Below are positions 51,519-62,048 of a DNA stretch of 64,000 nucleotides, one piece after another. Origin of the DNA: Acetomicrobium hydrogeniformans (GTDB lineage: Bacteria; Synergistota; Synergistia; Synergistales; JAFGMB01). Where the stretch lies: assembly GCA_016841745.1 (NCBI GenBank), contig JAENYO010000003.1:248001-312000 (forward strand). Direction: 5' to 3'. The translations under genes and the position numbers were made by a program. The notes beneath the pieces are model-generated. The model had not been told where the DNA came from. It saw nothing but the letters and a program-made list of their open reading frames with translations, and did not search any database. Position 1 is the stretch's first letter, and each line of letters begins with the position of its first letter.

Positions 51519-52586
51519 ATGCATATTGAACGGGGCCATGATCCGGCTGCTTACAGAGTATATATAGGAAGAAAAAAAACCTTTCTCTTTCTGGGTGGAG
51601 CAATGCTATTCCTGCTGTTTATACTGTCCCTTTCACTTGGACCGGTAAGACTTTCTCCATCCCATGTCCTCAGAACACTTATGGGTCAGAATGTTTCCAG
51701 ACAAGCCAGTCTTATCATATGGAAGATACGTCTTCCCCAGGCTTTAGCTGCGATAGCTGCAGGGATAGGATTGGCCGTATCTGGAGGAGTAATGCAGTCT
51801 CTTTTAAGAAATCCGCTGGGATCTCCTTTTACCCTGGGAATCTCCCAGGCTGCTGCCTTTGGTGCAGCTTTTTCAGTTAGTTTTCTTGGTACAGGAGGAA
51901 TGCAGAGCACTCTTGCCAATGCAGTAACCATAAATAACTTTCCCATTACTATCCTTTTTGCTTTTGGATCAAGCATGATAGCCACCATGGTGATCCTTGC
52001 CCTTTCAGGGCGCAGGAACATCTCTCCCGAGTCTATAGTGCTTTCGGGAGTGGCAGTGGGATCTATATTCACTGCAGGGACCCTTATTCTTCAGTTCTTT
52101 GCTGATGATACCGAACTTGCGGCCATGGTATTCTGGACATTCGGCGATCTGGCCAGGGCTGGCTGGTCCCAGGTGATCTTCCTTACCGCTATATCCATTT
52201 TATCAATGTTTTTCTTTCTCTGGAGATCCTGGGATTACAATGCAATTGACGCAGGAGAAGAATCTGCTCTTTCCCTTGGTGTTAAAGTTAAGAAGGTGCG
52301 TCTTTTCGGAATGTTCATGGCATCACTGATAACTGCTCTTATTGTTTCCTGCGTGGGTGTGATAGGTTTTGTGGGTCTTGTGGCTCCTCATATGGTTAGA
52401 AGGATATTAGGAGATGACCACAGGTTCCTCATTCCGGGAGCTGCCATAGTCGGGTCCCTCCTTCTCCTTGGTGCGGACCTTGCTGCAAGAACCATTATCG
52501 CTCCCCGAATACTTCCTGTATCTGTCCTTACATCCTTCCTTGGTGCTCCTCTTTTCATTTACCTCATAATAAGGGGGAACAGGTGA
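51519..52586 (+). CDS. FecCD-family ABC transporter permease
   Basis: 355 residues with about ten membrane helices, as in BtuC and FhuB halves. Diagnostic stretches: IRLPQALAAIAAGIGLAVSG, GVMQSLLRNPLGSPFTLGIS, and the ATPase-contact region CVGVIGFVGLVAPHMVRRIL with GDDHRFLIPGAAIVGSLLLL. It starts 3 bases after the binding-protein stop and overlaps the ATPase gene. Confidence 0.95.
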   Translation: MHIERGHDPAAYRVYIGRKKTFLFLGGAMLFLLFILSLSLGPVRLSPSHVLRTLMGQNVSRQASLIIWKIRLPQALAAIAAGIGLAVSGGVMQSLLRNPLGSPFTLGISQAAAFGAAFSVSFLGTGGMQSTLANAVTINNFPITILFAFGSSMIATMVILALSGRRNISPESIVLSGVAVGSIFTAGTLILQFFADDTELAAMVFWTFGDLARAGWSQVIFLTAISILSMFFFLWRSWDYNAIDAGEESALSLGVKVKKVRLFGMFMASLITALIVSCVGVIGFVGLVAPHMVRRILGDDHRFLIPGAAIVGSLLLLGADLAARTIIAPRILPVSVLTSFLGAPLFIYLIIRGNR

Positions 52587-53428
52587 TGATACTGCAGGTA
52601 AGGGGAATGACCTTCGAGTATCCTTCCAGACCGGTGTTGAATGATATTACCCTTAGCGTTTCTCCGGGGGAGACCGTTATGATAATGGGACCAAACGGAG
52701 TAGGCAAGTCAACTCTCCTCAAATGTATGAACGGGATCCTTACTCCCGGTGCAGGAAGAATGCTCCTTGATGAAAAGGATCTTTTATTTCTTTCACAAAG
52801 GGATATCGCAAGGTTGGTGGGCTATGTTCCACAGAGGACCCAGCCTGGAAGGGTCTCCGTTTTTGATGCCATCCTTCTAGGCCGAAGGCCACATATGGGT
52901 TGGCATGTTGGGGAAAATGACCTGAAAGCAGTTGATGGAATAATACAGACCCTTCATCTGGAAGACCTTGCCCTTCGAAGCCTGGATGAAATGAGCGGAG
53001 GGGAGATCCAGAAGGTTATGATAGCAAGGGCTCTGGCCCAGGAACCAGGACTTCTTCTTCTCGATGAACCTACAAGCAGCCTGGATTTACGGAACCAGGT
53101 TGAGGTAATGGAGATCCTGGACCATGTAGTAAGAGGTCATGGGCTCGCAGCTCTTGTTACAATGCATGACCTGAACACTGCCTTCCGTTTTGGCCACCGT
53201 TTTCTGTTCCTTAAAGATGGAAGTATAGCCTATTCATTGAGCAGAGAAGAGATAACCGAATCGGTCATTGAAGATATATATGGTCTCAAGGTGGAGCTTG
53301 CCTTTGTGGGAAATGTACCGGTGGTTATCCCCTCTGTGGTTCTGGAAGGCCCCCTTGCGGGAGAGGATTTTCACGATCATTCAAGTGGGGAATATCCTGC
53401 TTCTCTTGTCAGGAAAAACGCATCATAA
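52583..53428 (+). CDS. ABC transporter ATP-binding protein (FecE/BtuD-like)
   Basis: 281 residues. Walker A GPNGVGKSTLLKCMNG (near 36), the FecE-type VGYVPQRTQPGRVSVFDAIL, signature MSGGEIQKVMIARALAQEPG, Walker B LLLLDEPTSSLDLRNQ and the switch TMHDLNTAFRFGHR. The last 30 residues contain several His (DFHDHSSGEYP), a possible metal-sensing tail. GTG at 52583 or ATG at 52586 could start it. It completes a three-gene importer operon with FmdE 38 bases downstream. Confidence 0.94.
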   Translation: MMILQVRGMTFEYPSRPVLNDITLSVSPGETVMIMGPNGVGKSTLLKCMNGILTPGAGRMLLDEKDLLFLSQRDIARLVGYVPQRTQPGRVSVFDAILLGRRPHMGWHVGENDLKAVDGIIQTLHLEDLALRSLDEMSGGEIQKVMIARALAQEPGLLLLDEPTSSLDLRNQVEVMEILDHVVRGHGLAALVTMHDLNTAFRFGHRFLFLKDGSIAYSLSREEITESVIEDIYGLKVELAFVGNVPVVIPSVVLEGPLAGEDFHDHSSGEYPASLVRKNAS

Positions 53429-53466
53429 ATTATCAATATTGACCTTGTTATTCAGGAGGTTGTTAT

Positions 53467-54078
53467 ATGTCTGAACCCATAATTACCGAAGGACTTATCC
53501 ATAAATGTATCGATTTTCACGGCCACTGGTGTCCGGGACTTGCCACTGGTATTCGGGCAGCTGAATATGCTTTGCTGGAATTCGGCCACAGCTCGGATGA
53601 AGAGATAGTTACTGTAGCCGAGACAGACTTCTGCGGAGTGGATGCCATCCAGTTCCTCACAGGATGTACCCTGGGAAAGGGCAATCTTGTGATAAGGGAA
53701 TTCGGAAAGGTGGCTTTCAGCTTTTATCGCCGAAGTGATGGAAAAGCCCAAAGGATAGTACTCAGACCTGCAGAAGAAACAGACCGGGAAGAGTATAGGG
53801 AACTGCAGAAGAAAAGTAACGAAGGTTCCCTCTCTGAAGATGAGTGGACCCGATTTCTGGAACTCAGGGATGAACATTCCGGTATGATACTGGGGACAGA
53901 TCTGGAAGACCTGTTCGAGGTCAAGGAAGTTCAGTTCCCTGTTCCTGAATATGCTCCCATGAAAAAAAGCGTTCTCTGTGAAGACTGTGGAGAAATGGTG
54001 ATGGAGACAAAGGCAAGGTTTTCCGGGGGACGGGTTCTCTGCATTACCTGTTTTGATAAGTTGAATCCTCGTTTCTGA
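53467..54078 (+). CDS. FmdE-family protein with C-terminal zinc ribbon
   Basis: 203 residues. The FmdE domain (about 1-130) starts KCIDFHGHWCPGLATGIRAA, with the conserved His/Cys pair, and has AETDFCGVDAIQFLTGCTLG and GKGNLVIREFGKVAF. The C-terminal CEDCGEMVMETKARFSGGRV followed by LCITC is a TraR/DksA-like zinc ribbon. FmdE proteins are named after a subunit encoded with molybdenum formylmethanofuran dehydrogenase, but here the gene follows a metal-chelate-type ABC importer, so a metal-handling role is more likely. GGAGG precedes the ATG. Confidence 0.88.
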   Translation: MSEPIITEGLIHKCIDFHGHWCPGLATGIRAAEYALLEFGHSSDEEIVTVAETDFCGVDAIQFLTGCTLGKGNLVIREFGKVAFSFYRRSDGKAQRIVLRPAEETDREEYRELQKKSNEGSLSEDEWTRFLELRDEHSGMILGTDLEDLFEVKEVQFPVPEYAPMKKSVLCEDCGEMVMETKARFSGGRVLCITCFDKLNPRF

Positions 54079-54125
54079 TCCAGACAAAAACGAGTCAGAA
54101 TAACTTAAGTTTTCACCATGTAATC

Positions 54126-54165
54126 AAGAGCAGTCAACAGTTTTTCTGTTGGCTGCTCTTTTCTT
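54126..54165 (+). terminator. Rho-independent terminator
   Basis: AAGAGCAGTCAACAG, T5 loop, and a near-exact complement (one G-T pair), followed by TTCTTT. It ends the ABC-FmdE operon. Confidence 0.92.
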
Positions 54166-54782
54166 TAAATAGAGCTCTGTCTGGAACCTTTTCAGTAAGG
54201 ACTCCCAAACAGATGGATTAGTATCTTAAATATTGGCCCAATATGGTAGATACAAATACAGGGACAATTTAACCAATAGTTAATATAGATTTGTTACAGA
54301 AATAAAAAAACAAAAACATCATCCGAATATTGATACCGCAAATCATTCCAGTCCCTTTCATTTGAGATAATGCCCGCTTTGTAACAATACTTTTCTGTGA
54401 TGAATATCAATATAAATGATACAAGAATTGATTATTTCCTAAAAAGTGAGCTAAGGATTCTTAAAAGAATAAGACTTCACAAAGAGATGGAAATCCTTGG
54501 GGTAATATATTAATATAAAGCTAAGAAACAGATTCATCAGTGTCATTACAGCCTATTATACGGAAAGTAGGTGATGTTATATCCTTAAGTATATGGTTTT
54601 TATAATTTAAAGTTAACAGAAAAGAGAGTCCCGAATTGTCCAATGTTCTAAACTCCATTTCCACGCTTTACTTTTCTGCTTACACCAACTTTATTTTCAG
54701 AACGTTGTTTTCTTTCGAAATAGTTTCAATTCAGTTCACAAAAAGGTTAGTTCCGCATTATTCTTAGGGAGGAATAGAAAAG
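54166..54782. other. Long AT-rich upstream region of surface-protein gene 3
   Basis: About 617 bases without a convincing open frame or RNA gene. It is notably AT-rich and its sequence does not match the leaders of surface-protein genes 1 and 2 apart from composition. It presumably carries the promoter and a long leader. GGGAGGAA lies 7 bases before the ATG. Confidence 0.5.
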
Positions 54783-56996
54783 ATGAGAAGAACCTTACTT
54801 GCACTTGGCATTTTTGCGCTTTTTTTGAGTTTCTGTAGTTACGGTTATGCTGCTGACTTTCCTGTAACGGACGCGGCAGGGTTCCAGACAGCCCTTACCA
54901 CTGCTGAGTCTAATGGTGAAAATGACACGATTACCCTGTCGGAAGGAACATACCAAACTGGAGGAGTCACCTTTACTTACTCGGCAGGTTCGCCAGATGA
55001 AGGCAGCCTCACTATCACAGGAACTGGAGAGGTTATCCTGGATGCAGAGGGAACAGATCGAGTATTAGATATCTCTTCTTCCTATATGACAGATATCACA
55101 CTCCAGAACCTCACCGTACAGAGCGGAGATATCGTCGGAAATGGCGCAGGAGCATACATATATGTGGATGCAGGTAATATTAACGTAGTGGAATGCTCCT
55201 TCAAAGATAATTCAACTGATGGATCTTACTATGGAGGAGGACTTTATGCCTACATAAGTGAGAACGGTAGTATCGATGTCACAAGCTGTGATTTCACTGG
55301 AAATTATGCATATTACTATGGCGGAGGCGTTTACGCATATATCTCGGAAACCGGCGACATTACACTTCAGGGTAACACTTTCACATTAAACTCTGCAGAT
55401 CAATATGGAGGCGCAGCCTATGTAGAAGCATACGTGGGAGATATTGATATCATAGGTAACACCTTCACCAGTAACGATGTTGCCACATATTCTGGTGGGG
55501 CATTATATATCTACCAGGACTACTCCGGCACAATCACACTGGACGACAACCTTTTTAATGGCAACACGGCTGCAAGTTATGGCGGTGCTCTTTACTTGAA
55601 TCCTTGCTGTGGAAATGCAGTTAACTGCCTGAACAACAGCTTCGAAAACAACCATTCCGATTCAGACGGCGGTGCCTTTTACCTGGACGGTGATTACAAT
55701 ACCAACGCATACCTTTTCAACAATTCCTTCAGTGGCAATACATGTGGTTCAGACGGAGGAGGCGCCTTCTTAGAAATGGAGTACGGAGACCTGCTTACCA
55801 TGGTATCCAACGATTTCTACCAGAATATAGCTGATTCTTACGGTGGTGGGGCATATCTGTATGTATATGATGACGGAAGCTCATTTACTGTAGACAACTG
55901 CTCCTTCCGCGAAAACGAATCTTATTATGATGGTGGTGGATTGTGTTACACCGATGGCGACTATAGAGCTGCTGAAACAATAACCCTGACTAATTCCCTT
56001 TTCCAGAACAACATATCCACCAATGGGGAAGGTGGCGGAGCATATCTTTATCTGGAGTACGGCGGTGCTCACTGTCTTGTGTCAGGAAATGAATTCTCCA
56101 GTAACGATTCATATGGAGACGGAGGAGGTCTGTATACATACGTATATGAGGGCAATCTTTACGTAGGTAACAACACCTTCGACCAGAATGTTACCTCTGA
56201 CGATGGAGGCGGAGCATATATCGAGTCTGAATATGGTGATCTTATGGTGGAAAACTGCTCCTTCACCAACAACTCATGTGGATACAACGGTGGCGGAGTC
56301 TATGCTTACCCCTATTACGGTGATTTCATCTTCAGAAACAACCTCATAACAGGGAACACATCTGCCTACGACGGAGGCGGAGCATATCTCTATCCGGAAT
56401 ATGTAAGATACGCTGATATAGTGAACAATACCATCACTGGAAATACCGTCTCTGACGAAGGATATTGCGGAGGAGGCATCTACGTCTACTGCGGTGATGA
56501 TAATACCGTTTACTCTCTTTACAACAATATTATCTGGAACAACAGTGCATCCGACGGCAATGACATTTATCTCTACGACAGCTCCTACCTGAACTACTTC
56601 TACGTCTACGACAACGACTTCTCAGTTCTGTCCACAGACTTTTCAGGAGGAGACAGCTACCTCTATGAATCTTCCAATATGGACGTTGATCCAATGTTCG
56701 TTTCCGCTTCTGATTTCCATCTCCAGGCAGACTCTCCTGTAATAGATGAAGGAGACTCCCTTGCACCATCCCTTCCTGAAATAGACCTGGATGCTAACGC
56801 CAGGGTGTATGGAAACAGCGTGGACATGGGAGCCTATGAGTACGGATCTGGCCCAATAGGAGACGATGATGATGACGATGACGATGATATAACTACTTCG
56901 ACTTCCAGCAGTGGCGGCGGATGTAATACCGGAGCCTTTGTACCTTCATTACTTCTGCTTCTCGCACCGCTGTTCATACTCGCCAGAAAAAGGTAG
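54783..56996 (+). CDS. Large secreted beta-helix protein with Synergist-CTERM-type sorting signal (surface protein 3)
   Basis: 737 residues. Signal peptide LLALGIFALFLSFCSYGYAA. Most of the protein (about 90-600) is a right-handed parallel beta-helix with over a dozen repeats of the pattern N-x-F/S-x-x-N-x(5-8)-Y-GGG-AY, each rich in Tyr, Gly, Asp and Asn. A closing choice-of-anchor-like segment (LQADSPVIDEGDSLAPSLPE, ARVYGNSVDMGAYEYGS) follows. Then come an Asp-rich linker of nine Asp residues, SSSGGGCNTGAF, a hydrophobic helix and ARKR. It is acidic and probably surface-displayed, related to proteins 1 and 2 in plan but not in repeat sequence. Confidence 0.88.
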   Translation: MRRTLLALGIFALFLSFCSYGYAADFPVTDAAGFQTALTTAESNGENDTITLSEGTYQTGGVTFTYSAGSPDEGSLTITGTGEVILDAEGTDRVLDISSSYMTDITLQNLTVQSGDIVGNGAGAYIYVDAGNINVVECSFKDNSTDGSYYGGGLYAYISENGSIDVTSCDFTGNYAYYYGGGVYAYISETGDITLQGNTFTLNSADQYGGAAYVEAYVGDIDIIGNTFTSNDVATYSGGALYIYQDYSGTITLDDNLFNGNTAASYGGALYLNPCCGNAVNCLNNSFENNHSDSDGGAFYLDGDYNTNAYLFNNSFSGNTCGSDGGGAFLEMEYGDLLTMVSNDFYQNIADSYGGGAYLYVYDDGSSFTVDNCSFRENESYYDGGGLCYTDGDYRAAETITLTNSLFQNNISTNGEGGGAYLYLEYGGAHCLVSGNEFSSNDSYGDGGGLYTYVYEGNLYVGNNTFDQNVTSDDGGGAYIESEYGDLMVENCSFTNNSCGYNGGGVYAYPYYGDFIFRNNLITGNTSAYDGGGAYLYPEYVRYADIVNNTITGNTVSDEGYCGGGIYVYCGDDNTVYSLYNNIIWNNSASDGNDIYLYDSSYLNYFYVYDNDFSVLSTDFSGGDSYLYESSNMDVDPMFVSASDFHLQADSPVIDEGDSLAPSLPEIDLDANARVYGNSVDMGAYEYGSGPIGDDDDDDDDDITTSTSSSGGGCNTGAFVPSLLLLLAPLFILARKR

Positions 56997-57027
56997 ATAG
57001 ATCTTTTTAGAAATACGGATAAAGCAG

Positions 57028-57060
57028 AAGAAGGGGCCCTCGGGCCCCTTCTTATCTTTC
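57028..57060 (+). terminator. Rho-independent terminator
   Basis: AGAAGGGGCC, loop CTCG, then GGCCCCTTCT and a T-rich tail. Confidence 0.88.
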
Positions 57061-57082
57061 AGTGAAACTTAAACATGACAGG

Positions 57083-57226
57083 TCATCTTTTTCCGGCCAG
57101 CATTTTTTCGGCTCCCTTGTCTCTTTTGGCAACTGCCTTTTCCAACCATCATCCTGCCATGTTAAGGTTCTCCTGAACTCCGTCTCCTCTTGCGTACATC
57201 AGTCCCAGGTAGAGTACATGGCCCTC
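57083..57226 (-). pseudogene. Remnant of a Sel1-repeat (TPR-like) protein gene
   Basis: On the minus strand this reads VLYLGLMYARGDGVQENLNM, A-G, an in-frame TGA, then WLEKAVAKRDKGAEKMLAGK and a stop. That is one complete Sel1 repeat. No upstream start or further repeats are open, so it is most likely the decayed 3' end of a gene. Nothing else was seen in the gap before nifU. Confidence 0.6.
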
Positions 57227-57276
57227 GCGTCATTTTAGAAGGCAGCCATGAGGAAGGGCCATTTAGATCGGGCTTG

Positions 57277-58242
57277 TTATACAGGCGTAACCTTGATCCT
57301 CTCCGAGAGTTTTTCCCGAAGTGAATTTTCTATTTTCTGCAGGGTAAAGGTCTGACTGCTTGGGCATCCCTTGCATGCACCGCTGTAGCTGATAAATATC
57401 TCAGTATGGTCAGGGTGTTCCTTCATGTCTACCACTTCGAGGTTTCCTCCGTCAAGGAGCAGTATCGGTCTTACTTCTTTGTCTATGACTGCTTCAACGG
57501 CCCTATGTTTCTGTATGAGAGTCATCTGGGCGAAATCTGATACAGCAGCGTGTCCGGATACGGATTCCATTTCCATTTCATGACGTACTTCACGAAGGAT
57601 GTTTTCGAGATAATACTTTCTGGGTTCATGTCCCCCTGGTCTTATACAGGATTTACAGAAGGCTCCCGCCTTGGTGTAGTGAATGACGTCCTCTACCGTT
57701 TGCAGGTCGTTAAGCCTGATCACATCTCTTATGGTCTTGAGAGAAACCCTGGCACACTGGCAGACGATCTCTTCTCCTTCAAGGCTTTCCATGTCCACAT
57801 CCTTGTAGAGAGATGCCGCTTTTTTCAGTACATCATAGGCCATTACACTGCAGTGCATTTTCTGGGGTGGTATGGCAGGAGTATCTTCGGAGTCCCTCAG
57901 TCCTCGCTCCACGTCCAGGTTTGTTATTTTAAGCACTTGATCAACTGTTTTTCCGATACACATCTCAGCCATAACGTCACTTGAAGCAATGGCGGTTCCG
58001 CAACCGAAGGTCTTGAACCTGGCCTTCAATATTTTGTCTGTTTCAGGTTCTACCACCCAGTAGAGGCGCACCGCATCACCACAGGCCTCGGCTCCCCAGT
58101 CTGCAATTATGAGCTTGCCTCCAAGTTTTTCAGCTTCTTCTTCTGTTATATCTCCCATAAATGCAGGATTTACCATTCTCTGGGTAACCTTGTCCGAGTA
58201 CTGTTCCCAGAGGGAACCTCCTATGAGATCTTTTTTTGCCAT
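57277..58242 (-). CDS. nifU: NifU-type Fe-S cluster assembly scaffold (three-domain)
   Basis: 321 residues from the ATG at 58242, which has GAGGGTGAT 4 bases upstream. Domain order: an IscU-like scaffold (about 1-125; Cys in WGAEACGDAVRLYW, KTFGCGTAIASSDVMAEM and KMHCSVMA), a central BFD-type [2Fe-2S] domain (about 160-215; EIVCQCARVS and FCKSCIRPGG) and a C-terminal NfuA-like domain (about 245-321; SYSGACKGCPSSQTFTLQKI). This is the full NifU architecture. It builds [4Fe-4S] clusters with sulfur from the NifS encoded 43 bases upstream. No nitrogenase genes are in the window, so the pair probably serves general Fe-S assembly. Confidence 0.95.
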   Translation of the reverse strand: MAKKDLIGGSLWEQYSDKVTQRMVNPAFMGDITEEEAEKLGGKLIIADWGAEACGDAVRLYWVVEPETDKILKARFKTFGCGTAIASSDVMAEMCIGKTVDQVLKITNLDVERGLRDSEDTPAIPPQKMHCSVMAYDVLKKAASLYKDVDMESLEGEEIVCQCARVSLKTIRDVIRLNDLQTVEDVIHYTKAGAFCKSCIRPGGHEPRKYYLENILREVRHEMEMESVSGHAAVSDFAQMTLIQKHRAVEAVIDKEVRPILLLDGGNLEVVDMKEHPDHTEIFISYSGACKGCPSSQTFTLQKIENSLREKLSERIKVTPV

Positions 58243-58285
58243 ATGGATCACCCTCTTTCAAAGTATCTGTTCCCGAAGAAGTCCA

Positions 58286-59467
<1,182 letters not shown>

Positions 59468-59627
59468 TTATCTGTGTATTGCTGTCTAATTTTACTACAC
59501 TAAGCTGAATTATGAGAAGAGTTTATGAATTAAAGGTAAAATTGAAATTGCAAAGCTCTATTCAACAGTTTAAACTAATGATATAAAATAGGATTCCAGC
59601 TGATTCTGTTTTGCAGGAGGAGCTGCC

Positions 59628-59978
59628 ATGAATGTAATTTTCATAGTGCGAATAATGCTTCTGTCCGTTGTTGCCATAGGCCTTGCAGGTGTTCTGTTTA
59701 AAAGAAACCTGATCATGAAAGTGATAGCCATGGATATCATGAATACCGGTGTGATAAGCCTGTTTGTCCTATCTGCCTGGCAGAGTTCCAGGGCTCCTGT
59801 TATACGGGATCCGTCTTCAGTGATCTCGACTGCGGATCCTGTACCCCAGGCAGTTATCCTGACCGCGATAGTAATTGGATTTTCTATCCTGTCCCTTATC
59901 GTAGTTTATGTCATGGACCTGTCCAGGTATTTCCATACTCTGGATACGGAGAGAATCCAGGAAAAATGGAAAAGATAA
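59628..59978 (+). CDS. mnhC: Na+/H+ antiporter subunit MnhC (NuoK-like)
   Basis: 116 residues with three membrane helices. MLLSVVAIGLAGVLFKRNLI and the C-terminal AVPQ-type DPVPQAVILTAIVIGFSIL are characteristic of MnhC/MrpC and NuoK. It is the first gene of a seven-gene operon; GGAGGAG lies 7 bases before the ATG. It overlaps mnhD by 13 bases. Confidence 0.92.
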   Translation: MNVIFIVRIMLLSVVAIGLAGVLFKRNLIMKVIAMDIMNTGVISLFVLSAWQSSRAPVIRDPSSVISTADPVPQAVILTAIVIGFSILSLIVVYVMDLSRYFHTLDTERIQEKWKR

Positions 59979-61423
59979 TGTTACAGCCTGGTGGTATGGG
60001 ATTATTATCTGTCTTTCTCCTGGTAATGCTACCCTTTCTTACGGGCATCATCCTTTTTTCCAGGCCCAGGTCTGGTAGGTCGGTGCTGCCCTTTGTTTAT
60101 CTATCAAGCTCTATCCTGGCAGCTCTAATGCTTCTTTCAGGGCAGACTTTCAGCATCTCCCTGGAAGGTTCTTTTGGGGTGGAACTGCTTATGGATCAGG
60201 TTGCATGGACTTTTGTCCTGATGAACGGACTGGTTTTTCTTGGTGTGACCCTTTCGCTTGAAAATGACTCATTACCTGGCATTGCCTTTCCCCTGATGGC
60301 ACTGTTGCATGGAACGGCCAACGCAGTATTTATGAGTTACGATCTTTTTAACGTTTTTGTCTGTATCGAGCTTTCGGGCATTCTTGCCTTTCTTCTGATC
60401 AGGCTGGGAAATAAACCCAGGCAGGTATGGTCTGCGGTACAATATCTTATTGCCGGAAATGTGGGAATGATCCTTTACCTGTTAGGATGTCTTTATGCCT
60501 ATACCTGGAGCGGGTCCTTTTCCATGGATACCCTGAAAGAACTTCCAAAACTACCTGTATATCTGCTTATTACGGGCCTTTCCGTAAAAGGAGGGGTATT
60601 CCTGATGGGTTTATGGCTTCCCGAGGCTCATGGAGAGGCGGAAAGTGCTGTATCCGCTCTACTGTCAGGGGTAATCGTCAAAACTGGTATTGCGCCTCTG
60701 CTGCGTATAGCATCTCTGTCTTCCTCTGCTTTGGATGTGGTATCGGTTCTGGCTGTCCTGACTGCCCTTTTTGGTGTGTTCTATGCTGTTTTTGAAAGGG
60801 ATATCAAAAAAATGCTTGCCTATCATACTATTTCTCAAACGGGATTCATGCTTGCCCTTCCCGGGATCGGCCATCTCTATGCTCTTGCCCACGGTCTTTT
60901 CAAAGGATGGCTCTTCCTGTCTGCCGGAAAACTGGATTCCAGGGACCTGAAAGAACTTAAAAAAAGAGGTATCAGTCTTACATTATGGATACCCATCTTT
61001 TTAGGAGCCCTTGCCATATCAGGGATTCCGGGTCTTGGTGGTTTCGGGGGTAAGGCAATGATCTTCAATGGTCTCAGGGAATGGCAGATACCCTTTATGT
61101 ATATTGCTGCCCTTGGAACCTGTTTATCCTTTGCCAAGCTGATATTTATACCTGTAATTCCAGGTGGACAGCTCAGGAAGGTATTAAGCACCCATAATGT
61201 ATTTTTCCTGGTTTCCCTTGTAGCACTGGAGATAATGACTGGTTATTTCAGATGGAGTTCCGCTGTGAAATCCCTGTTATTGGTAGTGTCAGGCTGGGCT
61301 GTCTATCAATTATTGATGAGAGGCAGCTACAGGATCCTTCCAAAGTGGTCAGAGGACATAGACCATATTATTGGCCTTACTTTCCTTACCATACTGGGTA
61401 TGATCGGAGTTTTCGGATTATGA
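59966..61423 (+). CDS. mnhD: Na+/H+ antiporter subunit MnhD (NuoN/NuoM-like)
   Basis: 485 residues with about 14 membrane helices. It carries the key Glu in YDLFNVFVCIELSGILAFLL, the Lys in SVKGGVFLMGLWLPEAHGEA, and KKMLAYHTISQTGFM (Lys/His), all conserved in proton-channel subunits of complex I and Mrp. It is the only large channel-forming subunit in the operon. It conducts protons or Na+ across the membrane. Confidence 0.95.
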   Translation: MEKIMLQPGGMGLLSVFLLVMLPFLTGIILFSRPRSGRSVLPFVYLSSSILAALMLLSGQTFSISLEGSFGVELLMDQVAWTFVLMNGLVFLGVTLSLENDSLPGIAFPLMALLHGTANAVFMSYDLFNVFVCIELSGILAFLLIRLGNKPRQVWSAVQYLIAGNVGMILYLLGCLYAYTWSGSFSMDTLKELPKLPVYLLITGLSVKGGVFLMGLWLPEAHGEAESAVSALLSGVIVKTGIAPLLRIASLSSSALDVVSVLAVLTALFGVFYAVFERDIKKMLAYHTISQTGFMLALPGIGHLYALAHGLFKGWLFLSAGKLDSRDLKELKKRGISLTLWIPIFLGALAISGIPGLGGFGGKAMIFNGLREWQIPFMYIAALGTCLSFAKLIFIPVIPGGQLRKVLSTHNVFFLVSLVALEIMTGYFRWSSAVKSLLLVVSGWAVYQLLMRGSYRILPKWSEDIDHIIGLTFLTILGMIGVFGL

Positions 61424-61797
61424 CACCCCTTGTAATAGCTGCCATATTTCTATGGATAGCACTTACGGGGTCTTCGGATATCTCTCTTCTGCTCCTGGGG
61501 GTGGGAATAAGCATCTCCCTGGACTGGGTCTTTTCATTTTCTCTCCCATGGAAAAAAGCTTTTATCTTTGTTTACCAGATTATCAATGCCCTTGCAAAAG
61601 CGTACAGGGAGGCCTTCAATCTCATGTTGTCACGACGATACAGGAGAGGATATCTCACGGAGATGATCTCCGAGGCATCCCCCTGGAAGATTTTTACAAA
61701 GGTCTTTCTGGTTACTCTTACTCCAAAAACCGTGGCCGTACACGTCGATCATCTTAACGAAATGCTGATTCATCGTTTTGAGGAGGACGAAAAATGA
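61420..61797 (+). CDS. mnhE: Na+/H+ antiporter subunit MnhE
   Basis: 125 residues from the ATG at 61420, which overlaps the mnhD stop as ATGA. Two N-terminal helices are followed by a basic cytoplasmic region and VFLVTLTPKTVAVHVDHLNE, the MnhE signature near its C-terminus. Shorter than the roughly 160 residues of Bacillus MrpE but within the family range. Confidence 0.9.
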   Translation: MTPLVIAAIFLWIALTGSSDISLLLLGVGISISLDWVFSFSLPWKKAFIFVYQIINALAKAYREAFNLMLSRRYRRGYLTEMISEASPWKIFTKVFLVTLTPKTVAVHVDHLNEMLIHRFEEDEK

Positions 61798-62048
61798 TCT
61801 TTTCTGTATCCATGGTAGTCCTTGCTCTTATGTTCTTTTCTGCCTGGGTTTATTCAGTTTCGGAAGGTTCATGGATGAAGATCATGGCCTTTTCCTCTAT
61901 TTCAATAAAGGGGGCCCTGTTCACCCTGTTGTGGGCCAATTTCACGGAGAATCCGAGCATTACTGTTGTGGCCCTTGCTACCCTGATCCTTGGAGATCTT
62001 GGCGTGATGGTCCTGGCTATTGTCCTTGAGAGGAGGACTCCCTTATGA
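61794..62048 (+). CDS. mnhF: Na+/H+ antiporter subunit MnhF
   Basis: 84 residues with three membrane helices; ITVVALATLILGDLGVMVLA carries the conserved acidic residue of the MnhF family. It overlaps mnhE and mnhG by 4 bases each. Confidence 0.88.
   Translation: MIFSVSMVVLALMFFSAWVYSVSEGSWMKIMAFSSISIKGALFTLLWANFTENPSITVVALATLILGDLGVMVLAIVLERRTPL

Noticed and set aside
57148-57150. In-frame TGA in the Sel1 remnant as another selenocysteine codon
   Set aside because: No intact start or full-length frame, no Cys normally found at this position in Sel1 repeats, and no hairpin at SECIS spacing.
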